Shown piece by piece: positions 26,119-35,970 of a stretch of DNA of 64,000 nucleotides; positions within the stretch are counted from its first letter, which is position 1; every line of letters begins with the position of its first letter. The DNA comes from Dyadobacter pollutisoli (GTDB taxonomy: Bacteria; Bacteroidota; Bacteroidia; Cytophagales; Spirosomataceae): contig NZ_CP112998.1 of the NCBI RefSeq assembly GCF_026625565.1, forward strand, positions 1,180,501 through 1,244,500. The letters run 5' to 3'. The translations under genes were made by a program, and so were the position numbers. The notes under the pieces were generated by a model. That model saw only the letters and a program-made list of their open reading frames with translations, did no database searches and had not been told where the DNA came from.

Positions 26119-27130
26119 CGGCAATTTTCATCACAACGCGTCCCTGAATTTCACCTGCCTTCATATCAGTAAAAACGTCATTAATGTCCTCCAAACGGGC
26201 CGTAGACACGGTGGCTTTCACTTTCCCATCCAGGGCAAATTCTATTGCCTCGTGCATATCTTTTCTGGTGCCTACAATGGAGCCACGAATAGTAAAGCGG
26301 TTGAGTACTGTTTCGAAAATAGGCAGATCAAATCCGCCAGGGGGCAAACCATTCAATGCAAGGGTTCCTTTTCTTCTCATCACCGAAATGCCTTGTTTGA
26401 ACGCGGTCGGCGATACTGCGGTAACCAATACGCCATGCATTCCACCAGTTTCTTTTTTCAAATACTCGCCTGGGTCGTCTTCCAATGCATTAACGGTCAA
26501 ATCTGCTCCCAGACTTTTTGCAAGCTCTAATTTATCGTCTGCAATATCAATGGCTGCTACGTGCATGCCCATTGCTTTCGCATATTGTATGGCAAGGTGC
26601 CCAAGGCCACCTACACCTGAGATCGCAATCCATTCTCCCGCTTTGGTTTCTGTTTCCTTAATCCCTTTGTAAACGGTCACACCTGCGCAGAGAATTGGCG
26701 CCATCTCGATCATATCCGTTCCGGCTGGTAAATGCGCAACATACCGGGCATCGGCCACAACGTATTCGGCATAGCCGCCGTCGACACTGTATCCGCCGTT
26801 TTGCTGGGTTTCGCATAACGTTTCCCAGCCTGTCGTGCAGTAATCGCAGCGTCCACATGCGCTGTATAACCAGGGCACGCCTACGATATCACCTTCTTTT
26901 ACATTGGTAACTTCCGGGCCAACTGCTGCAACATAACCGATGCCTTCATGGCCAGGGATCAGGGGGAGCTTGGGTTTGACAGGCCAATCACCATCGGCAG
27001 CATGCAGGTCCGTATGACAAACGCCACTGGCAACAAGTTTAACCAGGATTTGGTGATTTCCTGGTCTTTTAACTAGCATTTCTTCGATTTGAAGGGGTTT
27101 TCCGAACTGCCGAACAACCGCGGCTTTCAT
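26111..27130 (-). CDS. adhP: Zinc-dependent alcohol dehydrogenase, AdhP type
   Basis: 339 aa from MKAAVVRQFGKPLQIEE (an ATG at 27148 would add six residues). Catalytic zinc CHTDLHAADGDWP and GHEG; structural zinc CGRCDYCTTGWETLC; third catalytic Cys in PILCAGVTVYKG; NAD-binding GVGGLGHLAIQYAKAMG. This is the classic bacterial NAD-dependent ethanol/acetaldehyde dehydrogenase that recycles NADH under low oxygen. Overlaps hemA. Confidence 0.93.
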   Translation of the reverse strand: MKAAVVRQFGKPLQIEEMLVKRPGNHQILVKLVASGVCHTDLHAADGDWPVKPKLPLIPGHEGIGYVAAVGPEVTNVKEGDIVGVPWLYSACGRCDYCTTGWETLCETQQNGGYSVDGGYAEYVVADARYVAHLPAGTDMIEMAPILCAGVTVYKGIKETETKAGEWIAISGVGGLGHLAIQYAKAMGMHVAAIDIADDKLELAKSLGADLTVNALEDDPGEYLKKETGGMHGVLVTAVSPTAFKQGISVMRRKGTLALNGLPPGGFDLPIFETVLNRFTIRGSIVGTRKDMHEAIEFALDGKVKATVSTARLEDINDVFTDMKAGEIQGRVVMKIADA

Positions 27131-27235
27131 TGTTTTTGGGAGCATCACAACAAAGTTTAGAATCTGATTTACTTTGAGATGGTAAATTTCAGTTCTTAAT
27201 AGTTTTGTTGTCAGGAGTGTGGTCAGAAGAAAGAC

Positions 27236-27247
27236 TGACTTTTGTCA
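27236..27247. promoter_or_regulatory. FNR-type box 10 (TGAC-TTTT-GTCA)
   Basis: Perfect palindrome extended to ACTGAC-TTTT-GTCAGT (27234-27249), upstream of adhP-hemA. It lies just downstream of the receiver-CRP gene stop. Confidence 0.7.
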
Positions 27248-27265
27248 GTTTTCTGATAGGCGAGG

Positions 27266-28360
27266 TCAATTTCGAATACGGACCAACTTATCATATTCCA
27301 GAACGGTAATGAGACTGCCTTTCATGTCGATAAGGTGTTCTTCTTTAAAATCTGATAATGTGCGTATCACAGTTTCCGTCGCCGTGCCGACTATTGAGGC
27401 GATGTCTTCACGGGCGATAGCCATTGAAAAAGGTTTGGTATGATCATCTTGGTAGCGCTGCGCGAGCATCACCAAGGCTTGGGCTACCCTCTTACGCACG
27501 GAGTTATACGCAAGGTTCAGCAACCGCTGTTCCCTTTCTTTAATTTCATTAGACAGCATCTTGATGAATTTTGAAGATACCTCCCGGTTGCCTTGTAACA
27601 GATTGAAAAAGTCATCTTTTGGAATGATTGACACTTCAACATCTTCCAGGGCAATGGCAGTTTCTTGATAGGGTTCACCCTGCAACAAGTCGAGATATCC
27701 AAAAAAATCGCCTATTTTATATAGCTCGGTGATGTATTCTTTACCTGTATCACTGGACTTGTATGCTTTCACTTTCCCTTTTAGAAGAAAGAAGATATGG
27801 GACGGAAAGCTGCCCTCTGTATAAATAGTGTCTTTTTTGCGAAAGGCTTTTACCTTCCTGTCCTGTCCAAGTTTGGATAGCAAATCATAAGATCTAGCCT
27901 CTTGAATGAACTGATCAAATCCAGCCGATGAGCGTTCGAATCTCTTACGTAAATTTTGATTTTTCTTTAAACGCACTTCAACAATATGAAGAAGCTCGAG
28001 GTCATCGTAAGGTTTGGTAAGATAGTCATCTGCTCCCATGGTCATGCCTTTGCGATAATCTTCTTTTTCCGCTTTTGCAGTCAAGAAAAGAAATGGAACA
28101 TGGGCTGTATTCTCGTCCTTACTCAGAAGGTGCAGCACTCCATAGCCATCAAGCTCAGGCATCATAATATCGCATATAATGATATCGGGCTTGAATTGCG
28201 TGGCAAGCCGGACGCCCTCTTTCCCGTTTTGAGCAGTTTGGACCTTATAGTTAGCTAATTCCAAAATTTCGGCCGTATTCTCGCGCATTTCTGGATTGTC
28301 CTCAATGAGCAAAATCTTCTTTTGTTCCAAATTATTCTTTATTTTAGGTTCAACTCTCAA
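27266..28360 (-). CDS. Receiver-CRP fusion transcription regulator
   Basis: 364 aa. CheY-like receiver (about 14-130) with acidic pocket E20/D21, phospho-acceptor D64 (CDIMMP), T94 and K116 (TKP). A cyclic-nucleotide-type sensor domain (about 155-275) and a CRP-type winged HTH (about 290-360) follow. The recognition helix reads TATETVIRTLSDF, keeping the E and R of the CRP/FNR triad but with Ile in place of the Ser/Gly. It is immediately downstream (23 nt) of a PAS histidine kinase on the same strand, an obvious cognate pair. A phosphorylation-gated FNR/CRP-like activator is predicted. Confidence 0.9.
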   Translation of the reverse strand: MRVEPKIKNNLEQKKILLIEDNPEMRENTAEILELANYKVQTAQNGKEGVRLATQFKPDIIICDIMMPELDGYGVLHLLSKDENTAHVPFLFLTAKAEKEDYRKGMTMGADDYLTKPYDDLELLHIVEVRLKKNQNLRKRFERSSAGFDQFIQEARSYDLLSKLGQDRKVKAFRKKDTIYTEGSFPSHIFFLLKGKVKAYKSSDTGKEYITELYKIGDFFGYLDLLQGEPYQETAIALEDVEVSIIPKDDFFNLLQGNREVSSKFIKMLSNEIKEREQRLLNLAYNSVRKRVAQALVMLAQRYQDDHTKPFSMAIAREDIASIVGTATETVIRTLSDFKEEHLIDMKGSLITVLEYDKLVRIRN

Positions 28361-28383
28361 GCAAAAGTCGAAGTTGAAAACAT

Positions 28384-29655
28384 TTACTCTGGATTTTGGG
28401 TTTCCAGGATCATATTAGGAAGATTTACATAGAATTTCGTTCCTTTTTCTACTTCACTTGACAGTGAAATGGATCCTCCCATCAGCTCGACATAGCTGCT
28501 TACGATATTGAGACCCAAACCTGTGCCCTGGACCGTTCCTGCATTAGTTGCCCTATAAAAGCGGTCAAAAACATGCACCTGGTCTGCAATCGGGATGCCA
28601 ATGCCCTGATCGCAAATCTCTATACTGATCATTTCTTCCTGGGCAAGTACATTAAGAAAGATAGGTTTGCTGTTTTCAGAATACTTGATCGCATTGGAAA
28701 GCAGGTTGAATAAAATGTTCCTAAGCAGCTGTTTGTCTAGCCAAACCTGGGAGGTCCCTGAATAACTGAAGTGAATTTTTTGGCCTTCTTTACATAAACC
28801 CTGTGCTTGTTCAATAAGATTTGTACAAAAGTAAGGCAGTTCGACAAGGACCGGGACACACTGGATACGGCCTTCTTCCAGTTTTCCAATGGAGAGAAAA
28901 TCATTGAGGATTTCAGTAAGGTTGGTGACCGCTGATTTAATCCTGTCGACGTGTTTTTGTCTTTTTTCCTGTTCCTCAGTAGTTGCGTAGCGCCCAATCA
29001 GAGAAGCCGATGAGAGAATGGTTGCCAAAGGGGTGCGGAATTCATGAGAGGCAATATTGACGAACTGGCTCTTCATCGTATTAAGCTCTTTTTCCTTTTT
29101 CAACGCGCGTATAACTTCTTCCTGAGATTCTTCTATTTTTTTAACAGCTTGTGCTAATTCTCTGGTTCGCTGCTCGACGCGAGCTTCCAATTCGGCGTTT
29201 AGGTTTTGTATTTCCAGATTGGCCTCCTTGATCTTGTTTTCTTGGTTTTTTCGCTCAGTAATGTCAATAATAAAGCTGACCACAAATTCACCGTCACTGG
29301 TAGTAAATGGACTCAGGCTTACTTCTACGGGAAATTCGCTTCCATCTGATCTTTTAGCAAAAAGATCGAGTGAATGGCCCATACCCCTTGCTTTAGGAGC
29401 TTGAAGGTACTCGTCTCGGTAATGTACATGGTTTTTTGCAAAACGCTGAGGTACGAGTGTTTCGATTTGCTTTCCAATCAGACCCTGGTCAGTGTAACCA
29501 AAAAGCTCCTTTGCTTTTGGATTAATCATGACAATTTCACCTGATTTTTTAACCACCACAATGCCCTCCGTAGCATGTTTGAATAGAGCGTCCAGCATCT
29601 CAATATGTCGTGAAATTGCCTTGGTTTGTATCAAAATGTCACTAAACATGGACAA
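28384..29655 (-). CDS. PAS-domain sensor histidine kinase (FixL-like PAS)
   Basis: 423 aa, no transmembrane helix, so cytoplasmic. PAS domain (about 20-133), coiled coil (about 138-195), HisKA with H204 in ASHEFRTPL, HATPase with N-box LLSNAIKYS, DQGIGIP and GTGLGLNIV. In the PAS domain H76 aligns by eye with the FixL heme-ligand position (F-x-x-x-H-x-x-Y) and is followed by the RGMG/KRSDGSEFPVEV pattern. Many non-heme PAS domains share this layout, so heme sensing is only a hypothesis. Partner: the receiver-CRP protein 23 nt downstream. Confidence 0.9.
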   Translation of the reverse strand: MSMFSDILIQTKAISRHIEMLDALFKHATEGIVVVKKSGEIVMINPKAKELFGYTDQGLIGKQIETLVPQRFAKNHVHYRDEYLQAPKARGMGHSLDLFAKRSDGSEFPVEVSLSPFTTSDGEFVVSFIIDITERKNQENKIKEANLEIQNLNAELEARVEQRTRELAQAVKKIEESQEEVIRALKKEKELNTMKSQFVNIASHEFRTPLATILSSASLIGRYATTEEQEKRQKHVDRIKSAVTNLTEILNDFLSIGKLEEGRIQCVPVLVELPYFCTNLIEQAQGLCKEGQKIHFSYSGTSQVWLDKQLLRNILFNLLSNAIKYSENSKPIFLNVLAQEEMISIEICDQGIGIPIADQVHVFDRFYRATNAGTVQGTGLGLNIVSSYVELMGGSISLSSEVEKGTKFYVNLPNMILETQNPE

Positions 29656-29731
29656 TTTACGTTAAGGTGGTGAATTAGGCGAGCGATAAACAAAAGCATG
29701 ATAAAGCTATCGAGGGTGCAGCCAAACATTT

Positions 29732-30187
29732 TTATCTTTTGATGCGGCGCTCGTAAAGGGCTATCCATTCTAGTACGGAAGTTTTTGACATCAAGTCAGA
29801 TATCAGCTCATAAGGTATCAGATCAGGCTTCTTAAAACGTGTACAGCCCTTACCCATGTCCAGTTCCTTTGGAACTTGTTTAACATATTGCGAAGTAAAC
29901 CAGCTGTGCAGATCAGGATCGGCGTAAAGACCCATGTGATGTAAAGTGATCACGTTTTTTTGCGAGGTGATGCTGACAAATGGCAAGGGAAGTGCGGAAT
30001 TGCAGTGGTAGCCACTCGGATATAAGCTGTGAGGAACCATATAATTCAGACTGTTCTCGCTAAATGATTCCAGAAAACCTTCCGGTACGCTATTTACTGC
30101 ACAGTCACGAAGCCTGGCAAATGCCAATTGCCTGTCGGCAGGAAGCGCATCAATAAATTGTTTTAGGGGAATAGTCATTTTAAGCAA
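29732..30187 (-). CDS. DUF1801 (YdhG-like) protein
   Basis: 151 aa, small soluble alpha/beta protein: N-terminal FIDALPADRQLAFARLRD, central SLNYMVPHSLYPSGYHCN, and C-terminal KGCTRFKKPDLIPYELI, all typical of DUF1801. Function unknown in the family. It lies 76 nt upstream of the kinase gene on the same strand; no operator box seen in front of it. Confidence 0.78.
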   Translation of the reverse strand: MLKMTIPLKQFIDALPADRQLAFARLRDCAVNSVPEGFLESFSENSLNYMVPHSLYPSGYHCNSALPLPFVSITSQKNVITLHHMGLYADPDLHSWFTSQYVKQVPKELDMGKGCTRFKKPDLIPYELISDLMSKTSVLEWIALYERRIKR

Positions 30188-30304
30188 TAGCTGGTTTTAT
30201 CTAAAAATAAATCAATAGCAGACTATTTTCAAGAGCTAGATTACCCGGCATAGATTCATGACATTCAAATACTTGTAACCAGCTATGCTCATAGCGTTCT
30301 TATC

Positions 30305-30601
30305 TCATGATACCGGTTGCTTGCTTTGTATGGGTTGATCTTTTGACTCCCCATGGTTAAAGTGCTGCTGCGGATTACACATCAGCTTATTTCTTACTTC
30401 GGCGCACTTCTTTTGCGTCTGACGTTTTAATTCGTCAAATGAATCTTCAATTGTTTGCACAAGTTCTTCCAAGGCGTCGTCGCCTAAATACTGAATCTTC
30501 CTTCGGGTTCTCGCCCCGCTGTTGGGAGCTATTAATATACCAACAATGATCCCTGCTCCTGCGGCAACTAAAACACTTAAGAACACACTGCTCTTTTTCA
30601 T
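30305..30601 (-). CDS. YtxH-domain protein
   Basis: 98 aa. One N-terminal membrane helix with Gly-rich stretch (LVAAGAGIIVGILIAPNSG) and the YtxH motif APNSGARTRRKI, then an amphipathic helix. General-stress membrane-associated family. It follows the USP gene on the same strand with 54 nt of spacing, probably co-transcribed. Confidence 0.85.
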   Translation of the reverse strand: MKKSSVFLSVLVAAGAGIIVGILIAPNSGARTRRKIQYLGDDALEELVQTIEDSFDELKRQTQKKCAEVRNKLMCNPQQHFNHGESKDQPIQSKQPVS

Positions 30602-30655
30602 AATATCATTATTTAATTTAAAGGGTTGTTTTATATAACGGTCGTACAGGAAAAT

Positions 30656-31501
30656 TTATACCTCCGGTGCCGAGTACGTCCAGACGGCTTCCGGGCAATG
30701 GTTTACAACGTTTTCCGCAATACTGCCCAGCATCAGGTGTGTCAAACCGGTATGTCCGTGGGTAGACATCGCAATGATTGAGAATTCGAGTTGCCGCGCG
30801 AATCTAATAATTCCTTCTTCCTCTGTTTTGGCTTGCTTGATTACTGCCAAGTAGTTTTCTAGATCATAAAAGCGCGCAAAGTTTTCCAAAGCCATCTTCA
30901 ATTCGTGATCTTTCTGCCTGGATTCCGGGGTTTTCACATGTAGCAAATAAAGCCTCGCATTAAAAAAAGCTTGCAATGCTTTTACTTTTTCGATCAAGGC
31001 ACCCTTATTCAATTCAATCGTAGTAGGGAAAATAATATTCTTTATTTGCTCGACTTTCTGGTCTTTGTGAATGGCGAAAACGGGAACAGGGGAGCTTCGG
31101 ACTATTTTTTCAGTATTGGAGCCAACGAGAATTTCGCTGAGCCCGCTGGCACCGTTTGTTGCCATCACCACAAGATCAGCATTATGCTGGTGAATAGACT
31201 TTAAAATTGCATGATTGAACAGACCTTGTTCAATAGCGAGTTTCACCGGGACGTTACCCGTATCTACCTTTTGCTTTAATTCATTAAAATCGGAAGCGGC
31301 TTGTCGTTTCAATTCAGCAAGAATAGACATTGAGTCTACATAATATGGATTTGTTTCAAGGGTCTCAATGTAGTCGGGGGTCAGGTTAATGACATGTAAA
31401 ACAGTTACTTCTCCTTGGCTTAGAGCCGCAATTTCAATAGCAAATCGAAGCGCCTGCTCAGAGGCCTTCGAAAAGTCACAAGGAACCAGAATATTTTTCA
31501 T
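30656..31501 (-). CDS. Universal stress protein, two USP domains
   Basis: 281 aa, MKNILVPCDFSKASEQALRF start. Domain 1 keeps ATNGASGLSEILVGSNTEKIV, domain 2 keeps STHGHTGLTHLMLGSIAENVV, both with the G-2x-G-9x-G-S/N ATP loop, so both halves may bind nucleotide. Paralogous to the USP at 45830 (same MKxILVPCDFSKA start and STHG motif). Box 11 lies about 104 nt upstream. Confidence 0.92.
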   Translation of the reverse strand: MKNILVPCDFSKASEQALRFAIEIAALSQGEVTVLHVINLTPDYIETLETNPYYVDSMSILAELKRQAASDFNELKQKVDTGNVPVKLAIEQGLFNHAILKSIHQHNADLVVMATNGASGLSEILVGSNTEKIVRSSPVPVFAIHKDQKVEQIKNIIFPTTIELNKGALIEKVKALQAFFNARLYLLHVKTPESRQKDHELKMALENFARFYDLENYLAVIKQAKTEEEGIIRFARQLEFSIIAMSTHGHTGLTHLMLGSIAENVVNHCPEAVWTYSAPEV

Positions 31502-31599
31502 GAGATTAAGTTATTGGTTAGTTGCAGAGCTAGTCCATTTCCAAGATAAAATAAGGGGATCGTGGACTTTAATGCCTTGATAAGGCTTAGCCCAGATTA

Positions 31600-31611
31600 T
31601 GATTTTGATCA
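31600..31611. promoter_or_regulatory. FNR-type box 11 (TGAT-TTTG-ATCA)
   Basis: Exact match, almost the full E. coli FNR consensus (ATGAT-N4-ATCAA), between the P-type ATPase 3' end and the USP start at 31501. Confidence 0.7.
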
Positions 31612-31621
31612 ATAACTGTCT

Positions 31622-34110
31622 TTAATAGAGTCGTTTCCAGTACTTATATATCTCAAACCAGCTAACGGAAATAAAGCCAATCAGAATGCAAAGTAAAGCC
31701 TGCTCTATGTTCACAGCGTCGAGCTTAAACAAGGCTCTCAGGGTGGGAGTAAAAAGGATTACAACGCATAGGGAAATCGAAATCGTTAAGACCCACCCAA
31801 TCAGATCATTTTTATATTTCAATGTGGTAAGCAGTGATTTCTCAAATGAGCGGTTGGCTAGCGTCAGAAAGAAATTAGCCGAAATAAGACTGATAAAGAC
31901 CAGTGATCTGGTCATAGCCTCTGAGCAGCCGATGTTTAGCCCATACCAGTAAACGCCAAATAAACCTGCCGTAATGACCAGGCCCTGAACGAAGCTAAGC
32001 AGCAATTCATTTGCACTAAATAGGCTGCTGGTGAAAGGGCGTGGCGCTTGCGATAAAACATCTTTGTCGCTAGGCTCATTTTCGTAAACGATCGAGCATG
32101 TAGGTCCCATAATCAGTTCAAAAAAGATCACGTGTATAGGAGTGAAAATCTGAGCATACTTCCATCCCAGCAGCAGTGGTACAAATAAGGTCAGGATGAT
32201 GGGTATGTGAATGGAAATAATGTACCGGATCGCTTTTTTTAGATTGGTATAAATTCTTCTCCCGGCCGCAATGGCGTCAACCATACCGGACAGATCATCA
32301 TTTTGCAGAATAAGTGCAGACGCTTGTTTGGCAATCTCGCTTCCTTTTTTGCCCATGGCTATGCCAATGTGGGCCGCTTTTAGCGCCGGGCCATCGTTTA
32401 CACCATCGCCGATCATCGCCACTATCTGGCCATTGGCTTTCAGCGCATTGATGACCCGAAGTTTTGCCTCAGGAAACATGCGCGCAAAAATCTGGGTATC
32501 AGTTACAGTTTTTCGCAGCTGCTGATCATCCTCTCCGATAAGGGTCTGCCCAAGCAGGACATTTTCCGCGCCACGGAACCCGATTTGCGAGGCAATGTTC
32601 TAGGTTGTGGCGGCATTGTCGCCAGTAATGATCTTTATCTGTATGCCAGCTCTGTAAAAAGATTCGAGTACAGAGCGGATATTATGCTTAGCAGGGTCGT
32701 AAAAGGCGATAAGCCCTACAAACCGAAATTCGATCTGCTGCTGCGTTTCTGGAAATTGGTTAGCGGAGAAACTACTCTGTCCAACACCAAGAACCCGGTA
32801 TCCCTTTTTTGTGAATTCATTGACAGGCTTCAAGATGCTTTCCTTCTCTACATTGCTCAACATGCATACCGATAACATAGCCTCTGGCGCTCCTTTTGCT
32901 GCCACCATTCTTACTCCGGATGCATTTTCAAATATGTGTGTCATCATCGGAGGCGTGCCACTCAGCGGGTATTCGTAAACCATTTTGAAGTCAGGCCGGT
33001 CATCTTTGCCAGGTAGCTCTTGATATGCCTGATGTAGTGCGATTTCCATAGGATCGAACGGTTCGGGCTCACTTGCCACATGGCTGTTGACAAGACATGA
33101 ATGGTCTCCTTGCTTGGTTTATCAAAGATTGAAACGATCGCATTTTCGGTAGGAAGATAGATCCCAGCCAGCGACATCCGGTTTTCAGTGATGGTGCCTG
33201 TTTTGTCCGTGCAGATCACGTTTGCGCTTCCCAGCGCCTCAATGGTCTTTGCATTTTTGACAATTACGCCCACTTTCATCAGGCGAAATGCACCCAAGGC
33301 CATAAACGTGGTGAAGGCAACCGGTATTTCCTCGGGAAGGTTGCTCATTGCCAGGGTAAGTGCCTTCATTAAACTATCCAGCACGTTTTGTGATCTGGCG
33401 TAGTTGATGGCCCAGACAAATACAAACACGACAGCCCCAATGAATGCCATATTTCTTACCAGCTGATTGATCTGAATTTGCAGCGGCGTTTTCTCAACTT
33501 CAATCAAGTCGAGACTTTCGCCAATCTGGGCTAGGCGTGTTTTATTTCCGATTGCCGTCACCTGGCAAACTGCACGGCCGCTGGCAACAAGGGTACCCTG
33601 GTAAACCGGGTCGGAACCATATCTAAAAACAGACATTGATTCGCCGGTTAAAATCGATTCGTCGACTGAAAAATCGTGCGCCTTTATAACTGTGCCGTCC
33701 GAGGCGATCCGCACGCCCTCTTCCAGGATTAGCAGATCCCCTACAACAATGTCTTCAACTGGAATCGGAGATTCGATACCATTTCTTATAACAAGGCTTT
33801 TCGGCTGGGTAAATTGCCTGAGCTTTTCCAGTGCACTTCTGCTTTTTGTATCCTGATAAAGCGAGATAATGGAGATCAGCACAATTGCACCAATCATCAT
33901 AAGACCTTCCTGAACAGAGCCTGTCAAAAAATAGATACTGGCAGCGATCATAAGCAGTATTAGCATCGGCTCTTTGACGAGCGATACTAGCGCTTCAAAA
34001 AATTCGCTACGGGATTTCCTTTTCAGGTAATTCCGGCCAAACTCTTTCCTTGATGCCAGAACTTGCGCATCATTTAAGCCCGGGCTTTCAATAGTATTTA
34101 CAGTTTGCAC
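31622..34110 (-). pseudogene. Cation-transporting P-type ATPase (frameshift plus in-frame stop)
   Basis: Reassembles to about 829 aa: start MQTVNTIESPGLNDAQ, helices, ESILTGES, LPEEIPVAF (helix 4, calcium-type P2 ATPase), DKTGT phosphorylation site, KGAPEAML nucleotide site, MIGDGVNDGPALKAA hinge and C-terminal helices. Two defects: one G missing in the pair at 33076-33077 (coding TGGCA), and a CAG-to-TAG stop at 32600-32602 (in AATT-stop-NIASQIGFRG). The class resembles mycobacterial CtpF. With both defects the protein could not be made; either the gene is dead or the base calls are wrong. Confidence 0.85.
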
Positions 34111-34144
34111 AGGAATATTTAATGGTAGCAGGAGCCAGGAAAAA

Positions 34145-34175
34145 AATAAGCCCGCGATTTGCCGGCTTATTTTTT
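34145..34175 (-). terminator. Rho-independent terminator after the BON gene
   Basis: Stem AATAAGCC (34145-34152) / GGCTTATT (34164-34171), with A7 on the left and T6 on the right, so it can work in both directions. It lies 19 nt past the reconstructed BON stop and 35 nt before the ATPase start, separating the two genes. Confidence 0.8.
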
Positions 34176-34827
34176 AAACTGCACCTCAACTTTTTACAAT
34201 GCATACTCTTCCTCTTCTACCACCAGATTGTTGATGACCTGGCTTACTCCGGAGGCAGCCCAGGCAGCATCTTCCGCATCTTCTCTTTCACTCCAGGAGC
34301 GGACTGTTCCTGATAAAGTGACTTTATTCCGGACACAGAGACCTTTACCTTTTCTGAATCAATAGAGGCATGACGCTGGAAGGCAGATCCGATCTTTTTG
34401 ATAATATCCTCTGTGATAGGTCTGGCTTTTATAGTAATCGTATTGACAACCATGCGGACACCAGCCAGATTCTCGATCGCATGGACCGCCATGGTCCGTT
34501 CATAGGACCAGTCAACTTCACCAGATAAGGTCACAAATCCGTCTTCCACTTTGATCTTGATTTTTTCGGTTGCCACAGCCGAATGCCATTCAAGCGCATT
34601 GGCTACGGCCTCTGCCAGTTCTGTATCCGTTTTTTGATTCTCCGGATAAACATGTACGATGATGTCTTCTGCAATAGCTTTCACTCCGGACACCTTTTTT
34701 GCAGCTTTCTCAGCAGCCAGTTTTTTAGGATATGAGTTAACTAGTCCAGACAGCGTTACAATCCCATTCTTGACAGAAACGCCTATTTCAGCAGCGTCCA
34801 GGATTGGCTGCCAGCGTAATTGATCTA

Positions 34828-35796
34828 TTGAATTTGGCCTTTAATTGATAATCATCTTATAAGTATGGGGTGGCTTTGACACCATCCGCTTGATTAGATT
34901 TTCAAATATTCCTTCTTTCATTTTATGCCGATTCAATCTGTAGGTGTATTCATTGATGTAAGCTTGCAGATAGTGAACTGAGTGGTGAACGCCTCTGAGC
35001 CAAGCCTTAAACATCATTATACTTCTGTGCAATTGAGGAAAGTTTTTGCCCTTTTTCTCTGATTTTTCACGAGTAGGTTTTGGGAACTCTGACTCCAGAC
35101 CTTTATAACCTGTCCAACCGTCCGTACGAACCAAAGCGTCTTTATTGATATGCTCCTCCATGAATTTTTTAAGGTTTTTCTTGCTAGCCGTCTCAATAAC
35201 CCGGCCATACATACGAGAAACGCCCTTTCCCTTTCGTTCAACAGCAACAACCATGATCTTCTTTTTACCTTCATTTCGCCCAATTGCTTGCTCGTCTTGG
35301 CCACCGACGTAAGTTTCATCGACATCTACCTTACCTTCCATTGGAAAATTTTGACTGCTCTCCATGGCCTTCATTACTTTTTGCTTGAACAGCCAACACG
35401 TTTTTTGACGTAGGGCCAATTTGCGACTTAATTCGGTGCTGCTAATCCCGTTTTTTGTTGTGGCTAAATAATAAATGATGTAAAATGCTTTCAAAATCGG
35501 CAATTTGCTTTTGTGAAATAACGTACCGGCCATTGGTGACTCACCGTGATTACAACGGCTGCATTGTCGGTCATAAGCCTTATTCCCCGTGCAGTATTTA
35601 TCATGCCCACACCTATTACATTTGAAGCCATTGGCCCATTTTAAATTAGCAATATATTCCGTGCACTTTTCATCATTCGGAAACTGGGCCTGGAACTCAA
35701 ATAATGATAGACTTTTGAATCGCTTTTCCATTAAAATATGCTTATTTATAACTAAATATAAGCATATTGAAGCTATCAATCAAGAGCCTAATTCAA
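34828..35796 (-). mobile_element. IS1595-family insertion sequence, 969 bp, complete
   Basis: Terminal inverted repeats TTGAATTTGGCCTTT (34828) and the complement of AAGAGCCTAATTCAA (35796), matching over about 24 nt with a few mismatches. Flanked by the 8-bp direct repeat TTGATCTA (34820-34827 and 35797-35804), the target-site size of IS1595. The single transposase gene is intact. Clean target repeats imply a recent jump. Confidence 0.9.
34841..35731 (-). CDS. IS1595-family (ISXO2-like DDE) transposase
   Basis: About 296 aa from MEKRFKSLSLFEFQAQF. N-terminal zinc ribbon CNRCGHDKYC ... CSRCNHGES, then the ISXO2-like DDE domain with the first Asp in VDVDETYVGG, the second in RTDGWTGYKGL, and a C-terminal RGVHHSVHYLQAYINEYTYRLNR block. 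Full length and uninterrupted, so the element may be active. Confidence 0.92.
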   Translation of the reverse strand: MEKRFKSLSLFEFQAQFPNDEKCTEYIANLKWANGFKCNRCGHDKYCTGNKAYDRQCSRCNHGESPMAGTLFHKSKLPILKAFYIIYYLATTKNGISSTELSRKLALRQKTCWLFKQKVMKAMESSQNFPMEGKVDVDETYVGGQDEQAIGRNEGKKKIMVVAVERKGKGVSRMYGRVIETASKKNLKKFMEEHINKDALVRTDGWTGYKGLESEFPKPTREKSEKKGKNFPQLHRSIMMFKAWLRGVHHSVHYLQAYINEYTYRLNRHKMKEGIFENLIKRMVSKPPHTYKMIIN

Positions 35797-35917
35797 TTGA
35801 TCTATTACATTTTTTTGAATTTCCAGGTCCGTTTTCATTGTTGAATTTGTCTAAGTTTAACATCGGCTATAGCACTCGCCTTATTTCAAAATTATTTTCT
35901 TTAAGCTTGTAACGGAA

Positions 35918-35929
35918 TGATGCTAATCA
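35918..35929. promoter_or_regulatory. FNR-type box 12 (TGAT-GCTA-ATCA)
   Basis: Exact match centred 85 nt upstream of the original BON start at 35838. This placement only makes sense once the IS is removed, supporting both the box and the reconstruction. Confidence 0.65.
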
Positions 35930-35970
35930 GCTCCTTCAATGATTGTCATCTGGTGGGTCAAGTCCGACGA

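Larger units (their letters stand above)
34194..35838 (-). pseudogene. BON-domain protein gene interrupted by IS1595-family element
   Basis: The 5' piece 35838-35797 encodes MKTDLEIQKNVIDQ; after removing the IS (34828-35796) and one target copy, the frame continues LRWQPILDAAEIGVSVKNG. Three BON domains follow (about 5-70, 75-145, 150-220). One further base is missing at 34327-34328 (GGAATAAAG; GGAAATAAAG restores SGNKVTLSGTV), after which the frame ends VINNLVVEEEEYAL at 34194. The repaired length, 222 aa, is an exact multiple of three. BON proteins bind membranes or polymers in stress responses. As it stands the gene is inactive. Confidence 0.85.

Noticed and set aside
30255..30275. Half site ATGACATTCAAAT upstream of the DUF1801 gene
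   Set aside because: Only one half matches; no second half at the required spacing.
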